Below are positions 1 to 9,433 of a stretch of 44,245 nt of DNA, piece by piece. Source of the stretch: Silene noctiflora (taxonomy: Eukaryota; Streptophyta; Magnoliopsida; Caryophyllales; Caryophyllaceae); NCBI GenBank assembly GCA_009801015.1, contig VHZZ01000388.1, positions 8,497 through 52,741 of the forward strand, given 5' to 3'. Made by a program: the position numbers and the translations under genes. Position 1 is the first letter of the stretch. Each line of letters opens with the position of its first letter. The notes below the pieces were generated by a model that did not search any database, was not told the DNA's origin, and saw only the letters and a list, made by a program, of their open reading frames with translations.

Positions 1-618
1 CCGAAAGTCGAGATTTCGTTTGATGGTCTCGGTTTTCGAAAATTTTCAATGTCTAATCTTGCGATTTTAACTCCATTAATGTGTTAATAATGATGAATAA
101 ATAAAATATTCTAATTTGAGTATGATCATCAGATGAACGAATGATAATTTATGCCTTCCGAAAGTCGATATTTCGTTTGATGGGCTCGGTTTTCGAAAAT
201 TTTCAAATGTCTAATCTTGCGATTTTAAATTCATTAATGTGTTAATAAAGATAAATGAAGAAAATATTGTAATTGGAGTATGACCATCAGATGAATTTTA
301 AAGTTTTAACTTCATGAATGTCTTAATAATGATTAATGAAGAAAATATTGTAATTGAAATTTGACCATCAGATGCACGTATGTTGATTTATGCCTTCCGA
401 AATTCGAGATTTCATTTGATGGTCTCTTTTTTAGGAAATTTTCAAATATCTTATTTTACAGTTTTAACTTCATGAATGTCTTAATAATGATAAATGATTA
501 AAATATCGTGATTGTAGTATAACCATCAGATGCACGTATGTTGATTTATGCCTTCCGAAAATCGGGATTTCGTTTGATGGTCTCTTTTTTAGGAAATTTT
601 CAAATATCTTATTTTACA
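1..618. repeat. tandem repeat, unit about 157 bp, end of an array
   Basis: Units begin with the same CCGAAA motif at 1, 158, 397 and 555, giving spacings of 157, 239 and 158. Each unit carries a TTCGTTTGATGG-like block followed by a TTAATAATGAT-like block and a CCATCAGATG block. The 239-bp unit is longer because its second half (about 295-396) repeats the preceding ~82 bp in diverged form. The last unit breaks off near 618, so this is the right edge of an array that probably continues to the left. No coding frame is seen. Confidence 0.9.
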
Positions 619-1900
619 TTATCTCTCTTTATACACTATAATCTATTCAGTTAATCAATCCCACAAAACTAAATTCGAAAACAAACTCTTGTTCTCTATT
701 TTGAAAAAAATGGAAGGTGGCTACGTTTAATGTTTTTTCTAAAGAATGTATTGATTTTTCTAAAGGAATATATACCTTCTCTAGTTTCATTTTATTTTTG
801 AATAAAAATCGGATCTGATGATTACTTTTGTTGATTTTTCTAAAGAATATGCGTTTAATTTCACCAAATTTAAAAAATATTTATGATAACTTAATTATTT
901 TGTTTTTTGATTTGTTTAAATTTATATGGCTACTGTTTTAAATTCACTAATTTCTTTAAATTTTCTGTGCAATTTTGTTAAATATTATTTTTTTTTCTTT
1001 GAAATTTGTGCCGAAATTATTATGTCTAAACAATTTGCTTGTTTTTTTCTTTTGGTGATCTTCATATTATTAGATAAGATTGTAATTACTAATTAATTAA
1101 CTAAAGGAATTAAATTAAATCAAAGATCATGAATCATTAATGAATTCGGCAAAGACAATATGTGACAATTCAATTTCTGAGAGAGGTTTAATGTATAAAA
1201 AAAAGCTCAAGTTTTAGTTGTACTGATTTCATCCACCAAACAACTAACCACACCTAATATCAAAGTATGGTTGGGGGTTTGTGGTTGAGATATATGGGTA
1301 TGCGTTTACTTATGCTTGTCAGCTCATGTGAAAAAAAGTGCTTGTATCGAGTGTCACTGTGTCATTAAGTTTTGTATGTGACGGATTTATATATGAGATC
1401 GAGACATCATTTGTGTATTATTTGTTGTTTACATGGTTAATACTTAATTGATTCATTCAATAAAAATCAGAAATTGGTTTGGATGAAGTTGTAACACAGA
1501 GCACAAGGTGACATAAAGCTCATAAGTCGAAGTCGAAATTGGCAGCAACTTCATTTTAGTAGCGTAAGAAAAGCCTTTTTGGCCGCTTCCTCGGTTTGAC
1601 CACATCTTTTCTCCAACTTATATTTGACTCTTCAGTATTTACCTCTTTCTTCTTCCAACTTGCTTTTTACTCCTACTTTGCTTCTGCACTTGTGCTTTAA
1701 CCCCCACAGTATCACAGTAATTCCATATTTTATTGGGAAATGTCTAGTAAACAAGACGCACTAGTATCCACAAACAGGAAATTTTACCTCCTCATTTACC
1801 TTCTCTTTCCTCAAATAAGACCTAAATATTAGATAGAACACAAATGGGTATAAAAATGTATAATATGTTAATAACTAGGTATAAACAATTTGTAATTAAG
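619..1900. other. intergenic, AT-rich, no gene seen
   Basis: Very AT-rich sequence with many short T and A runs. I see no coding frame, RNA gene or clear transposon. The right part leads into the promoter of the gene at 2606-4918. Confidence 0.6.
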
Positions 1901-1934
1901 AAGATAATAATCCGACCAAAGTAGCGTTGGTTGG

Positions 1935-1968
1935 CACGTGATAAAAGCAGACAAAGTTTGTCCACGTG
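1935..1968. promoter_or_regulatory. pair of G-boxes upstream of the MCTP gene
   Basis: CACGTG occurs at 1935-1940 and again at 1963-1968. Both lie about 160-200 bp before the proposed 5'UTR intron and about 640-670 bp before the ATG at 2606. G-boxes are binding sites for plant bHLH and bZIP factors. Paired perfect copies so close together are unlikely by chance in AT-rich DNA, but their function here is inferred. Confidence 0.5.
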
Positions 1969-2129
1969 TGTCTCTCGAGTAATTTTTGTCTCTCTCTTTT
2001 GCCCCAAATATGTATTTTAAGTAAAATGGAGGTCCTCCTACTGGTACATATTCAAAAGTTGATTACAGTACATGAGTTGGTCTTCCAAATATACCCAAGT
2101 ACTCCTCCGTTTGTGTTTGTTTGAGTTTG

Positions 2130-2496
2130 GTAAGCAACCTTAACCTACTTCATTTCTCATTTCTCTCTCAAACTTATTGCATTTGCTTTCTTCAATATGT
2201 TATAGAATGTACATGTTCATGCATTTTTTTTTGTATTACTCTGGTTGCTGAGAAATAAATAACAAGCTTGGCTACAATGTCTTTGTGCACTTAAACATTT
2301 ATGTGTTAAACAGTATTTTCCTTTATGTTATGCACCTCTTCCTCTCAGATATTGTCTGTTTGCTTCACTTAAACACTTCCCTTAGCTTTCTTCTTTACTC
2401 CCTTTTAACTCTTTTTCTTTTTCTTTTTCTTTTTTGTGCTATCAACATCTTTGGCTTGCTTTGTTTCTGACCAAATTTGCCTGTCATTTTGTCCAG
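2130..2496 (+). other. probable 5'UTR intron of the MCTP gene
   Basis: A donor GTAAGC begins at 2130 and a pyrimidine-rich acceptor ending TTTTGTCCAG stops at 2496. The 367 bp between are T-rich and contain a (CTTTTT)n run. MCTP coding regions are often single exons preceded by a leader intron, which fits. No transcript is available, so the borders are inferred from splice consensus. Confidence 0.6.
2411..2436 (+). repeat. (CTTTTT)n simple repeat
   Basis: About four CTTTTT units inside the proposed leader intron; this is part of its pyrimidine-rich sequence. Confidence 0.8.
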
Positions 2497-2500
2497 GAGA

Positions 2501-2515
2501 ATGAATACCTTTTGA
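2501..2515 (+). promoter_or_regulatory. minimal upstream ORF in the MCTP leader
   Basis: Five bases after the proposed acceptor, ATG AAT ACC TTT TGA forms a four-codon reading frame that ends 90 bp before the main ATG at 2606. If the leader intron is used as proposed, this uORF is in the mature mRNA and could lower or condition translation. This is inference from position only. Confidence 0.35.
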
Positions 2516-2605
2516 TTTTCGATAAACCAGACCATTAACACCTTGATTAATTTGATTGCTGTCCACCTAATTTCTCTTGTACTCAAAACTGTACTCCTCT
2601 GAAAA

Positions 2606-4918
2606 ATGAAGCCGCCTCCTCCACCTGAGGAATTTGCCCTAAAGGAGACTTCTCCCGCCATTGCCGGGGCGGGGGTAGCAGGGCAGAGGCTCTCCTCCAC
2701 CTATGATCTTGTGGAGCAAATGCAGTACCTCTATGTCCGGGTTGTCAAAGCCAAGGAATTACCTACCAAGGACGTAACGGGCAGTTGTGACCCTTATGTG
2801 GAAGTCAAACTAGGCAACTACAAAGGAACCACAAGGCACTTTGAAAAGAACACCAAACCCGAGTGGAATCAAGTGTTTGCTTTCTCAAAGGAGCGTATCC
2901 AAGCTTCCATTGTCGAGATTTTTGTTAAGGATAAGGATCTTGTAAAGGATGATTTCATGGGAAGGGTAATATTCGACCTTAATGAGATCCCCAAGAGGGT
3001 CCCACCAGACAGCCCTCTTGCCCCACAGTGGTATAGGCTTGAGGACCACAAGGGTATCAAGGTGAAAGGAGAGCTCATGTTGGCTGTCTGGATGGGGACT
3101 CAAGCCGATGAGGCCTTTCCCGAGGCTTGGCATTCTGATGCAGCTTCTGTTAGTGGTGATGCTGTTGGAAAAATCCGCTCCAAAGTTTACCTTTCGCCTA
3201 AGCTTTGGTATGTTAGGGTTAACGTCATTGAAGTTCAGGATTTGGTGCCTCATGATAAGACCCGTTTTCCTGAAGTCTATGTCAAGGCAATGCTTGGAAA
3301 TCAGGGTTTCCGGACCAAAACCTGCCAAGCTAAGACATTGAATCCAATGTGGAACGAGGACTTGCTTTTTGTGGCTGCTGAACCCTTTGAAGAACCCTTG
3401 TTGTTGAGTGTCGAAGACAGGGTTGGGCCGGGAAAGGATGATACTTTGGGTGTTTGTATGATCCCCTTGCAAAATTTGCAGCGGAGGTGGGATCATAAGC
3501 CTGTGAATACCCGTTGGTATAATCTCGAAAAGCATATAATCGTTGATGGGGAAAAGAAAGAGATCAAGTTTGCAACCAGGATCCATCTAAGGATATGTTT
3601 AGACGGCGGATATCATGTCTTGGATGAATCGACCCATTATAGCAGCGATTTGAGGCCAACTGCCAAACAGATGTGGAAGCCGAGCATTGGAGTTTTGGAA
3701 CTTGGGGTTTTAAGTGCTCATGGACTTATGCCAATGAAAACCAAAGACGGACGAGGGACAACTGATGCTTACTGTGTGGCCAAATACGGTCAGAAGTGGG
3801 TTCGAACAAGAACCATCATTGATAGCTTCAGCCCAAAATGGAATGAACAATATACTTGGGAGGTTTTCGACCCTTGTACAGTCATCACAGTCGGAGTTTT
3901 CGATAACTGTCATTTGCACGGCAACAATGGCATGAGAGATTCACGGATTGGTAAAGTTCGAGTTCGACTCTCAACCCTTGAAGCTGATCGAGTTTACACA
4001 CACTCGTATCCTCTCATAGTCTTGCACCCTTCAGGAGTAAAGAAGATGGGAGAAGTACAATTAGCCGTCAGATTCACCTGTTCATCGTGGATAAATATGC
4101 TTCATATGTATTCAGAGCCTCTTCTTCCCAAAATGCATTACATTCACCCATTGTCTGTCATGCAGCTTGATAGCTTACGACACCAAGCAACTCAAATTGT
4201 ATCGATGAGATTAAGCAGGGCAGAACCTCCATTGAGAAAAGAGGTTGTCGAATACATGTTAGACGTGGATTCTCACATGTGGAGTATGAGAAGGAGCAAA
4301 GCAAATTTCTTCAGGATCATGAACGTCTTAAGTGGGATGATTGCAGTTGGAAGATGGTTTGATCAGATTTGCAATTGGAAGAATCCCATCACAACTGTCC
4401 TTATTCACATCCTCTTTATGATTCTTGTAGTATACCCGGAGCTAATTTTGCCCACGATCTTCCTTTACTTGTTCTTAATAGGAATTTGGCAGTATCGGTG
4501 GAGGCCTAGGCACCCGCCCCATATGGACACCCGCCTATCACATGCTGATGTGGCGCACCCTGATGAGCTGGACGAGGAATTCGACACTTTCCCGACTTCT
4601 CGAGGAAATGATTTCATTAGGATGAGGTACGACCGGCTGAGAAGCATTGCCGGGAGAATTCAGACGGTTGTAGGAGATTTGGCTACTCAAGGAGAGAGGT
4701 TCCAGTCGTTGCTGAGCTGGCGAGATCCGAGAGCCACTGCATTGTTTGTGACATTCTGTTTGGTAGCCGCCATTGTCTTGTATGTTACCCCATTCAAAGT
4801 GGTGGCCCTGTTTTACGGCATCTATGGGCTGAGACACCCTAGGTTCCGGCAGAGGCTTCCTTCAGTCCCAATAAACTTCTTTAGGAGGCTACCTGCTAGA
4901 ACTGACAGTATGCTGTAA
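2606..4918 (+). CDS. MCTP3: MCTP / FT-interacting protein (three C2 domains plus C-terminal membrane anchor)
   Basis: 770-aa protein in one exon. After a proline-rich start, C2 domains lie at about residues 40-150, 200-320 and 360-480. The first has the Ca2+-loop pattern KDVTGSCDPYV (about 55-65) and VKDKDLVKDD. The PRT_C region begins near residue 600 and has two hydrophobic stretches, around NPITTVLIHILFMILVVYPEL and near the C-terminus (ATALFVTFCLVAAIVLYV), then the family ending RRLPARTDSML. Length and sequence fit the Arabidopsis MCTP3/MCTP4 (FTIP3/FTIP4) group, which anchors in the ER and tethers it to the plasma membrane at plasmodesmata, with roles in cell-to-cell traffic of proteins such as FT and STM. 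The start gives the conserved PPPEEFALKET opening. The symbol marks the subgroup; MCTP3 and MCTP4 cannot be told apart here. Confidence 0.95.
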   Translation: MKPPPPPEEFALKETSPAIAGAGVAGQRLSSTYDLVEQMQYLYVRVVKAKELPTKDVTGSCDPYVEVKLGNYKGTTRHFEKNTKPEWNQVFAFSKERIQASIVEIFVKDKDLVKDDFMGRVIFDLNEIPKRVPPDSPLAPQWYRLEDHKGIKVKGELMLAVWMGTQADEAFPEAWHSDAASVSGDAVGKIRSKVYLSPKLWYVRVNVIEVQDLVPHDKTRFPEVYVKAMLGNQGFRTKTCQAKTLNPMWNEDLLFVAAEPFEEPLLLSVEDRVGPGKDDTLGVCMIPLQNLQRRWDHKPVNTRWYNLEKHIIVDGEKKEIKFATRIHLRICLDGGYHVLDESTHYSSDLRPTAKQMWKPSIGVLELGVLSAHGLMPMKTKDGRGTTDAYCVAKYGQKWVRTRTIIDSFSPKWNEQYTWEVFDPCTVITVGVFDNCHLHGNNGMRDSRIGKVRVRLSTLEADRVYTHSYPLIVLHPSGVKKMGEVQLAVRFTCSSWINMLHMYSEPLLPKMHYIHPLSVMQLDSLRHQATQIVSMRLSRAEPPLRKEVVEYMLDVDSHMWSMRRSKANFFRIMNVLSGMIAVGRWFDQICNWKNPITTVLIHILFMILVVYPELILPTIFLYLFLIGIWQYRWRPRHPPHMDTRLSHADVAHPDELDEEFDTFPTSRGNDFIRMRYDRLRSIAGRIQTVVGDLATQGERFQSLLSWRDPRATALFVTFCLVAAIVLYVTPFKVVALFYGIYGLRHPRFRQRLPSVPINFFRRLPARTDSML

Positions 4919-5216
4919 CTGGTCGTCTTCTGTTGAATTAGACTGAGTGAGTTAATCGTTTGATTTCTGTAATGTAGTTGCTATTATTTACTGTAGTTAA
5001 TGGGTAATCAATCTATGTCTCGAGACTTTAGCCTGTGGTTCTTACAATTCCGTAATTGATAGTACTATCAAGATTAGTGATTATTTAGTCATGGTGTGTG
5101 TATACAGTAGTTAAAATTGCATTGCTATGAATTATGATTGAGTTTAACTGTGTAATGAATGAATGGTGTCAGCATGCCAAAATCCAACCCGGGACAAATT
5201 CAAATAGGTAAGAGGC

Positions 5217-5354
5217 ATGAGCGCATCAAGTGTCCCTTTCACAATGCTTCTGCTTATGGTCATTGCTTCATCTGCCATCATTTGTGCGTCTGAAAAAGGC
5301 TCCATTTTTACTGGGAAGTACAAGTATAGCTATGCTTTGTTAGCGTGCGTTTAA
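5217..5354 (+). CDS. possible small secreted peptide, 45 aa
   Basis: ATG at 5217 opens a 45-codon frame ending in TAA at 5352-5354. The first ~24 residues look like a signal peptide: a polar start (MSASSVPFT), a hydrophobic core (MLLLMVIASSAIICA) and a small-residue cleavage region before SEKG. The remaining ~21 residues are basic and aromatic (KGSIFTGKYKYSY) and end with one Cys near the C-terminus. It lies about 300 bp after the MCTP stop. I recognise no family. It could be a free peptide gene, the first exon of a longer gene (GTGCGT near the end could be a donor), or chance. Confidence 0.3.
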   Translation: MSASSVPFTMLLLMVIASSAIICASEKGSIFTGKYKYSYALLACV

Positions 5355-5356
5355 TG

Positions 5357-5387
5357 CCGTCGAATAAATACGGAATTAGTCAGGTTA
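5357..5387 (+). repeat. 31-bp exact direct repeat, copy 1
   Basis: The block from CCGTCGAATAAATACGG to CAGGTTA is repeated without change at 5536-5566. Its first 17 bases have inverted CCGT/ACGG ends. Confidence 0.85.
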
Positions 5388-5535
5388 TGCTCACTCTGTG
5401 TGTCCCATAACTACACCAACAAGCATTTGATACTCAACTTAGTCCCCTCCATCCAATCATTTTTTCTATTTTGGAAGAATTTAAGAAAATGTTCTTATAG
5501 TGGAGATCGGAGAACGGGAGATGCTAATAGTTATT

Positions 5536-5566
5536 CCGTCGAATAAATACGGAATTAGTCAGGTTA
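5536..5566 (+). repeat. 31-bp exact direct repeat, copy 2
   Basis: Identical to 5357-5387; the start-to-start distance is 179 bp. The flanks on either side differ, which suggests either a small duplication or two insertions of the same end sequence. Confidence 0.85.
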
Positions 5567-5668
5567 AGCTTTCGGCCAAAAATCTCACTCATGTTGGAAA
5601 TTTTTTTGTTTTTGAAGGCGCAATTTATCCACAATTTATGGGCCAACTAGCCCAAAATAGAATGCCTC

Positions 5669-5705
5669 GAAATTTGCACTACAATCAGTCCATATCATAT
5701 AAAAA
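5669..5705. mobile_element. relic of the TIR element seen at 40132-40323
   Basis: GAAATTTGCACTACAAT at 5669-5685 is identical to the reverse complement of 40292-40308. The next bases (CATATCATATAA) resemble the continuation of that element. No complete inverted-repeat structure remains here. Confidence 0.4.
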
Positions 5706-5769
5706 TTAGTTTATTTTATTGTTGTTATTATATGAAATGTCTTGAAATTAGTTTATTTTATTGTTGTTA
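5703..5769 (+). repeat. 25-bp exact direct repeat pair
   Basis: AAATTAGTTTATTTTATTG plus GTTGTTA-type continuation occurs at 5703-5727 and 5745-5769, separated by 17 bp that include GAAATGTCTTG. A short local duplication. Confidence 0.7.
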
Positions 5770-6139
5770 GAATTGAGACATAGAAGCTGAAAGTTACTTT
5801 TCAAATCACGTCAAAATTAGACGCAGCAAGTTGTATGCTACATCATTCTAAGTTGTTTCAGAGGGTTCTGAACATGCGCTAGTATGTTTAAGGCATGTTG
5901 CGATTGAAGTATTCGGAGAGAAAGAGAAGGGGAGGATATGAGTGATGAAATCTCTTGTATGTTTTAGCAAGTTTTGGTTTCAGGGAAATGACGCAGAGGA
6001 AAACATATGACATTTGTACCAGATTAATGCATGTGCATCAACTTATCAACCCCATTGATCTCCCCGATCAAATTAGCAAAAGCATAATATAATTAATGGG
6101 TAAAGTACATGAACCTTGTATCAGCAGATTAACACTATC

Positions 6140-9100
6140 TTATGCTACAGATTTGTACCTACATAGAACCTTACACCTAAGAATCTTATCCTGGACATAA
6201 AACCCAGGCATAACCATCACTTTGACCCGTCTTTGATTCTGCATTTTCTGCTTCTCAATGAATATATCTTCCATATAGTCACAATCAAACGCTCTATTCT
6301 CTTCCACCCTTAAGATGGTTAATGGTGGATAGAAAGAAAACGCGAGCAAGTGCAACAACCAAATACATTTTGCTGCAACAAAGAAAGACTGAAGCAGTGT
6401 TTCCGACCAAGGTCTCGTCCAATTAAGTGTCAGTATTATGCAACTCATTTTCTGATCACAAAACTTACTAAAATCTTCGCTGTAATACTTTGTTCCTTTT
6501 TTGAGCACCTCATTCCAACTCAAATTTCTCAATGCTGCAAAGGACTGGAATTCTGCTAGTCGGTTTTGCTGAGGATCAAGTAACTTTGGTGTCCCATTTT
6601 TCTGAAAAACACAGTTCTCAAAATCCTGATACAGTGTATGATTTATAATGGCCTCCAGGTGGTAAGAAACCGCCTTTGAATACCTTGGACTTAAGGAAAG
6701 TTTATAGGGCTTCAAAAGCAGGTTTAAATTATCAGATAATTGCTCATCGCTTTCGTCAATCTCCTCAAAGAGTGTCTTGCAGAACTGCTTCACAGACAAT
6801 CTTGCTTCTGATACAACCTGTAAAAACCCTTCAATCATCACTTCCTCACTAACTGGCATCAAACTGTCCCCAATTTTGACATCGGACAATTTTCCTCTCT
6901 TTGAAATGCTATTAGCCAATAAAGCCTTCTTTAGCTCCTCACAATAGGATTCCAATGTTTCAAGCTTTTTTCTCAGCTCCCCAAAGGAAGATCTCATGTC
7001 TGAAACCTCTCTCAGAGCTGCATCCCTCTTCTGATTTGCATCAATCAGCTCTTTCTTTAGGGCTTCTATTGGTACTGCACTAAAACCCTTGAGTACTTGG
7101 GATACTACTTCAGATTCTGTTCTAACAGGTGAGCTGATATCATTCTTCGGCCTTCTTTTTAGCCGAGGAAACAGCCATGAAAACCTCAGCCCTCGAGATT
7201 TGGTTTGAGATGGGTTCATAGCAGCATGGGAATCTGTTAGTGGCACTATCATACTCATGTTATCATAATCGGTGCTAATAATTGCAGGTTTACAGTTATT
7301 GCAGGAAGATACAGATTTGAAGTCACCTAAACTGTTCCTCCTCCTTGACTTATAAAATTCACTTCCTGGTGAATTTGGTATAAATGAGATGTGATTCGTA
7401 CACGAGCTAGTGACCGATTTAGTATCATCTCCAGGGCATATATGGTTGTTCATGTTTGCTAATCCAGGTGGAAGTCCCTTCTTTAATGTAACATTTGGTC
7501 TAGTACAGTTTGACAGTTGGAGACTTTCAGCAGGAAGCTCATTCCGATTCTCCTCTACTCTGTTGTCTTCCCAACTTTCGCCTAATGTTTGGCTCAGAGT
7601 TTGTAAATGGACGTAGCCTGGTAAGGGTTCATCTTCATAATTCTGATAATACAGCAAAGCTTTAGCTTCATCTTCACTCGGTCCATCAACAAATTAAAAA
7701 GAAGAAAAGTGTAAAGGTATAAAAGAGTAGGACAGTCAGTAGCAGCCTTTCAAACTATAATTAAGGCAAAGTGACTAGTAACTTCAAAAACACTCAACGA
7801 ACCTTAACTGAACTCCAGTAAGTTGCATTAGATGAAGAAAGTCCTCACCTTTAAGTAATCAAATTATTAAAGAGCTGGTTTAATTGATCTCAAAACTCAA
7901 GTACATGATAATAAATTAATATGGGTGTATCAAGCAAATTTTGTTTCCGAGTTGATTCAGGTCAGAAAAAATTGATTCAGGTGTCCCAAGTAGACCCGAT
8001 TCGGTTGGACTCAGAAAAAAAAAAATGCTCCGTTGGAAAAAATTTCTATATTGTCGTCTGATATTTACGGCCTTGCTCATAGGATAGAGACCGTTTCAAA
8101 TGATCGATAATGATACGAGTTTGATGAATGATCAAACTGGATTTGACAAAATGGACATTCTATCAAGGAAAGTAGATAACTAATAAGATTAGCAATTAGG
8201 ATTCACAATATGGATAGTATTGTAATATTGTGAGAATTAGTTATATCCTAGGACTATAAGAATATGGAGTATTAATCTAATATAATAATAATAATATACA
8301 AACACAGTAGCAATTATTGGGTAGAATGCCAGCAACACCTCATTGAAGCGTCTCTTAACAAGAACCACATATTTATTCCTCCATGTCCTATATTAAATTA
8401 ATTTATTTTCCTTAAAAAACGGAAAGAAACAAATTACTTGGTCTATTACCGGCTCAAGACACAGAATGAAGAAGTGATAACAAGAGCAAGACCATGTAAG
8501 GGATCCGGGTTTGAATTTGTATACATATATGAGAGCAGTGGCAAGGGAAAGAGAAGCAATAAATTGACAAATTTTATTTCATTTCATAATTATTGTCCTC
8601 TTTCTAAATTTAATAAAAAAAAACTTTAATTATACAATATTGCTAACTACCACCATAACCACCATAAACCTCTACTCTTCTTTCATTCAAGAGACAAAGT
8701 TGGTAATTCACCATTTTTCCTTAAATCCTCCCAAAATAAAAAGGAGGACAATAAAAAATGGGATGGAGGGTGTAATAAATATCAAAATAGAAGAAATTTA
8801 TCAAGCGTTGCCCCGCTGATATTTTACTTCGGCGTGTTGCATTAGAATGCTTGTAGAGCAATCAAAGCAGTATGTAGAATGTTAAAAGTAGTGTATTATA
8901 TAGGAAAAAAAAGGAACTTACGGGTGTAAAAATAGGATAATCATGTGACGATAACTGGGAAGTAGGTCGAGACAAAGAAGGAGGCAGCGACGAAGAAACA
9001 GAAGACAGCAATTTGAGATGTGCAGGACTGTTTCCTTGCTTCAATGCTGCATGTAATGCTCTTAGCTCCACTGCTTTAGCAATGGCTTCCTTTATTTCTT

Positions 9101-9152
9101 GCCTATCAATAATCACGCCACCCTCTGCGTTATTGTTTAATGCAGCAGCCAT
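6140..9152 (-). CDS. IRKI: IRK-interacting protein-like (GIL1/IRKI, DUF641 family)
   Basis: Two coding exons: 8922-9152 (77 codons, donor GTAAGT) and 6140-7642 (500 codons plus stop, acceptor TTATCAG), joined in phase 0, giving 577 aa. Exon 1 has the family block EIKEAIAKAVELRALHAAL and ends HDYPIFTP; exon 2 resumes NYEDEPLPGY. A coiled-coil follows (LKKELIDANQKRDAALREV to ESYCEELKKALL), then a long conserved region (VSEARLSVKQFCKTL, MPGFYVQDKILRCKVLCR). IRKI was named for binding the meristematic receptor-like kinase IRK; its paralogue GIL1 acts in light control of gravitropism. The start at 9152 (MAAALNNN) is preferred to the in-frame ATG at 9173 because it begins the conserved N-terminus. 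Membership of the family is firm; the exact orthologue is less sure. Confidence 0.85.
7643..8921 (-). other. large intron of the IRKI-like gene
   Basis: 1279-bp intron with no recognisable coding or RNA gene. It is AT-rich and has an (AAT)n stretch near 8281-8295. GGATGGAGGG near 8762-8771 may be one end of a decayed MITE; I could not pair it convincingly with a left end. Confidence 0.7.
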
Positions 9153-9405
9153 GGATGACACACCAAGAAACAAAAAAGAAAAAAAAAAAAAACAGAGAAT
9201 AGCCTAGCATGTAAAATCCATTGAAGAAAAACAAGAAACAAACATGGTTTCCTGTTTAAAAGCAGTGCATTTTTAGGGATAAGAGAAAGTGGTTTTGGAG
9301 TGAGAATTAAAACAATGAGGTTGGGACAAAATTGATTTTGGTGTTTCTTGGGTTTTGTTATAAGGCTAGATTAATCCAAAGTAGCCAAGGATATAGGAGA
9401 GCCAT

Positions 9406-9432
9406 AGAAGAAGAAGAAGAAGAAGAAGAAGA
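9406..9432. repeat. (GAA)n microsatellite in the IRKI-like 5' region
   Basis: About nine GAA units, read as CTT/TTC on the gene strand about 255 bp before the ATG. Such pyrimidine-rich tracts are common in plant leader regions. Confidence 0.85.
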
Positions 9433-9433
9433 T

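Larger units (their letters stand above)
5388..6139. other. intergenic with short repeats, no gene seen
   Basis: Holds the second 31-bp repeat copy (5536-5566), a MITE-like relic (about 5669-5705) and a 25-bp direct repeat (5703-5727 and 5745-5769). The 69-codon open frame at 5500-5709 runs across these repeats and shows no family resemblance, so I do not call it. The rest is the 3' flank of the minus-strand gene that ends at 6140. Confidence 0.6.

Noticed and set aside
2885..3586. 233-aa open frame on the minus strand inside the MCTP gene
   Set aside because: It is the complement of a clearly coding exon and shows no family signal.
9153..9173. In-frame upstream ATG adding MFLGVSS to the IRKI-like protein
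   Set aside because: The conserved N-terminus starts at MAAALNNN (9152); the extra residues look like leader sequence, though they cannot be excluded.
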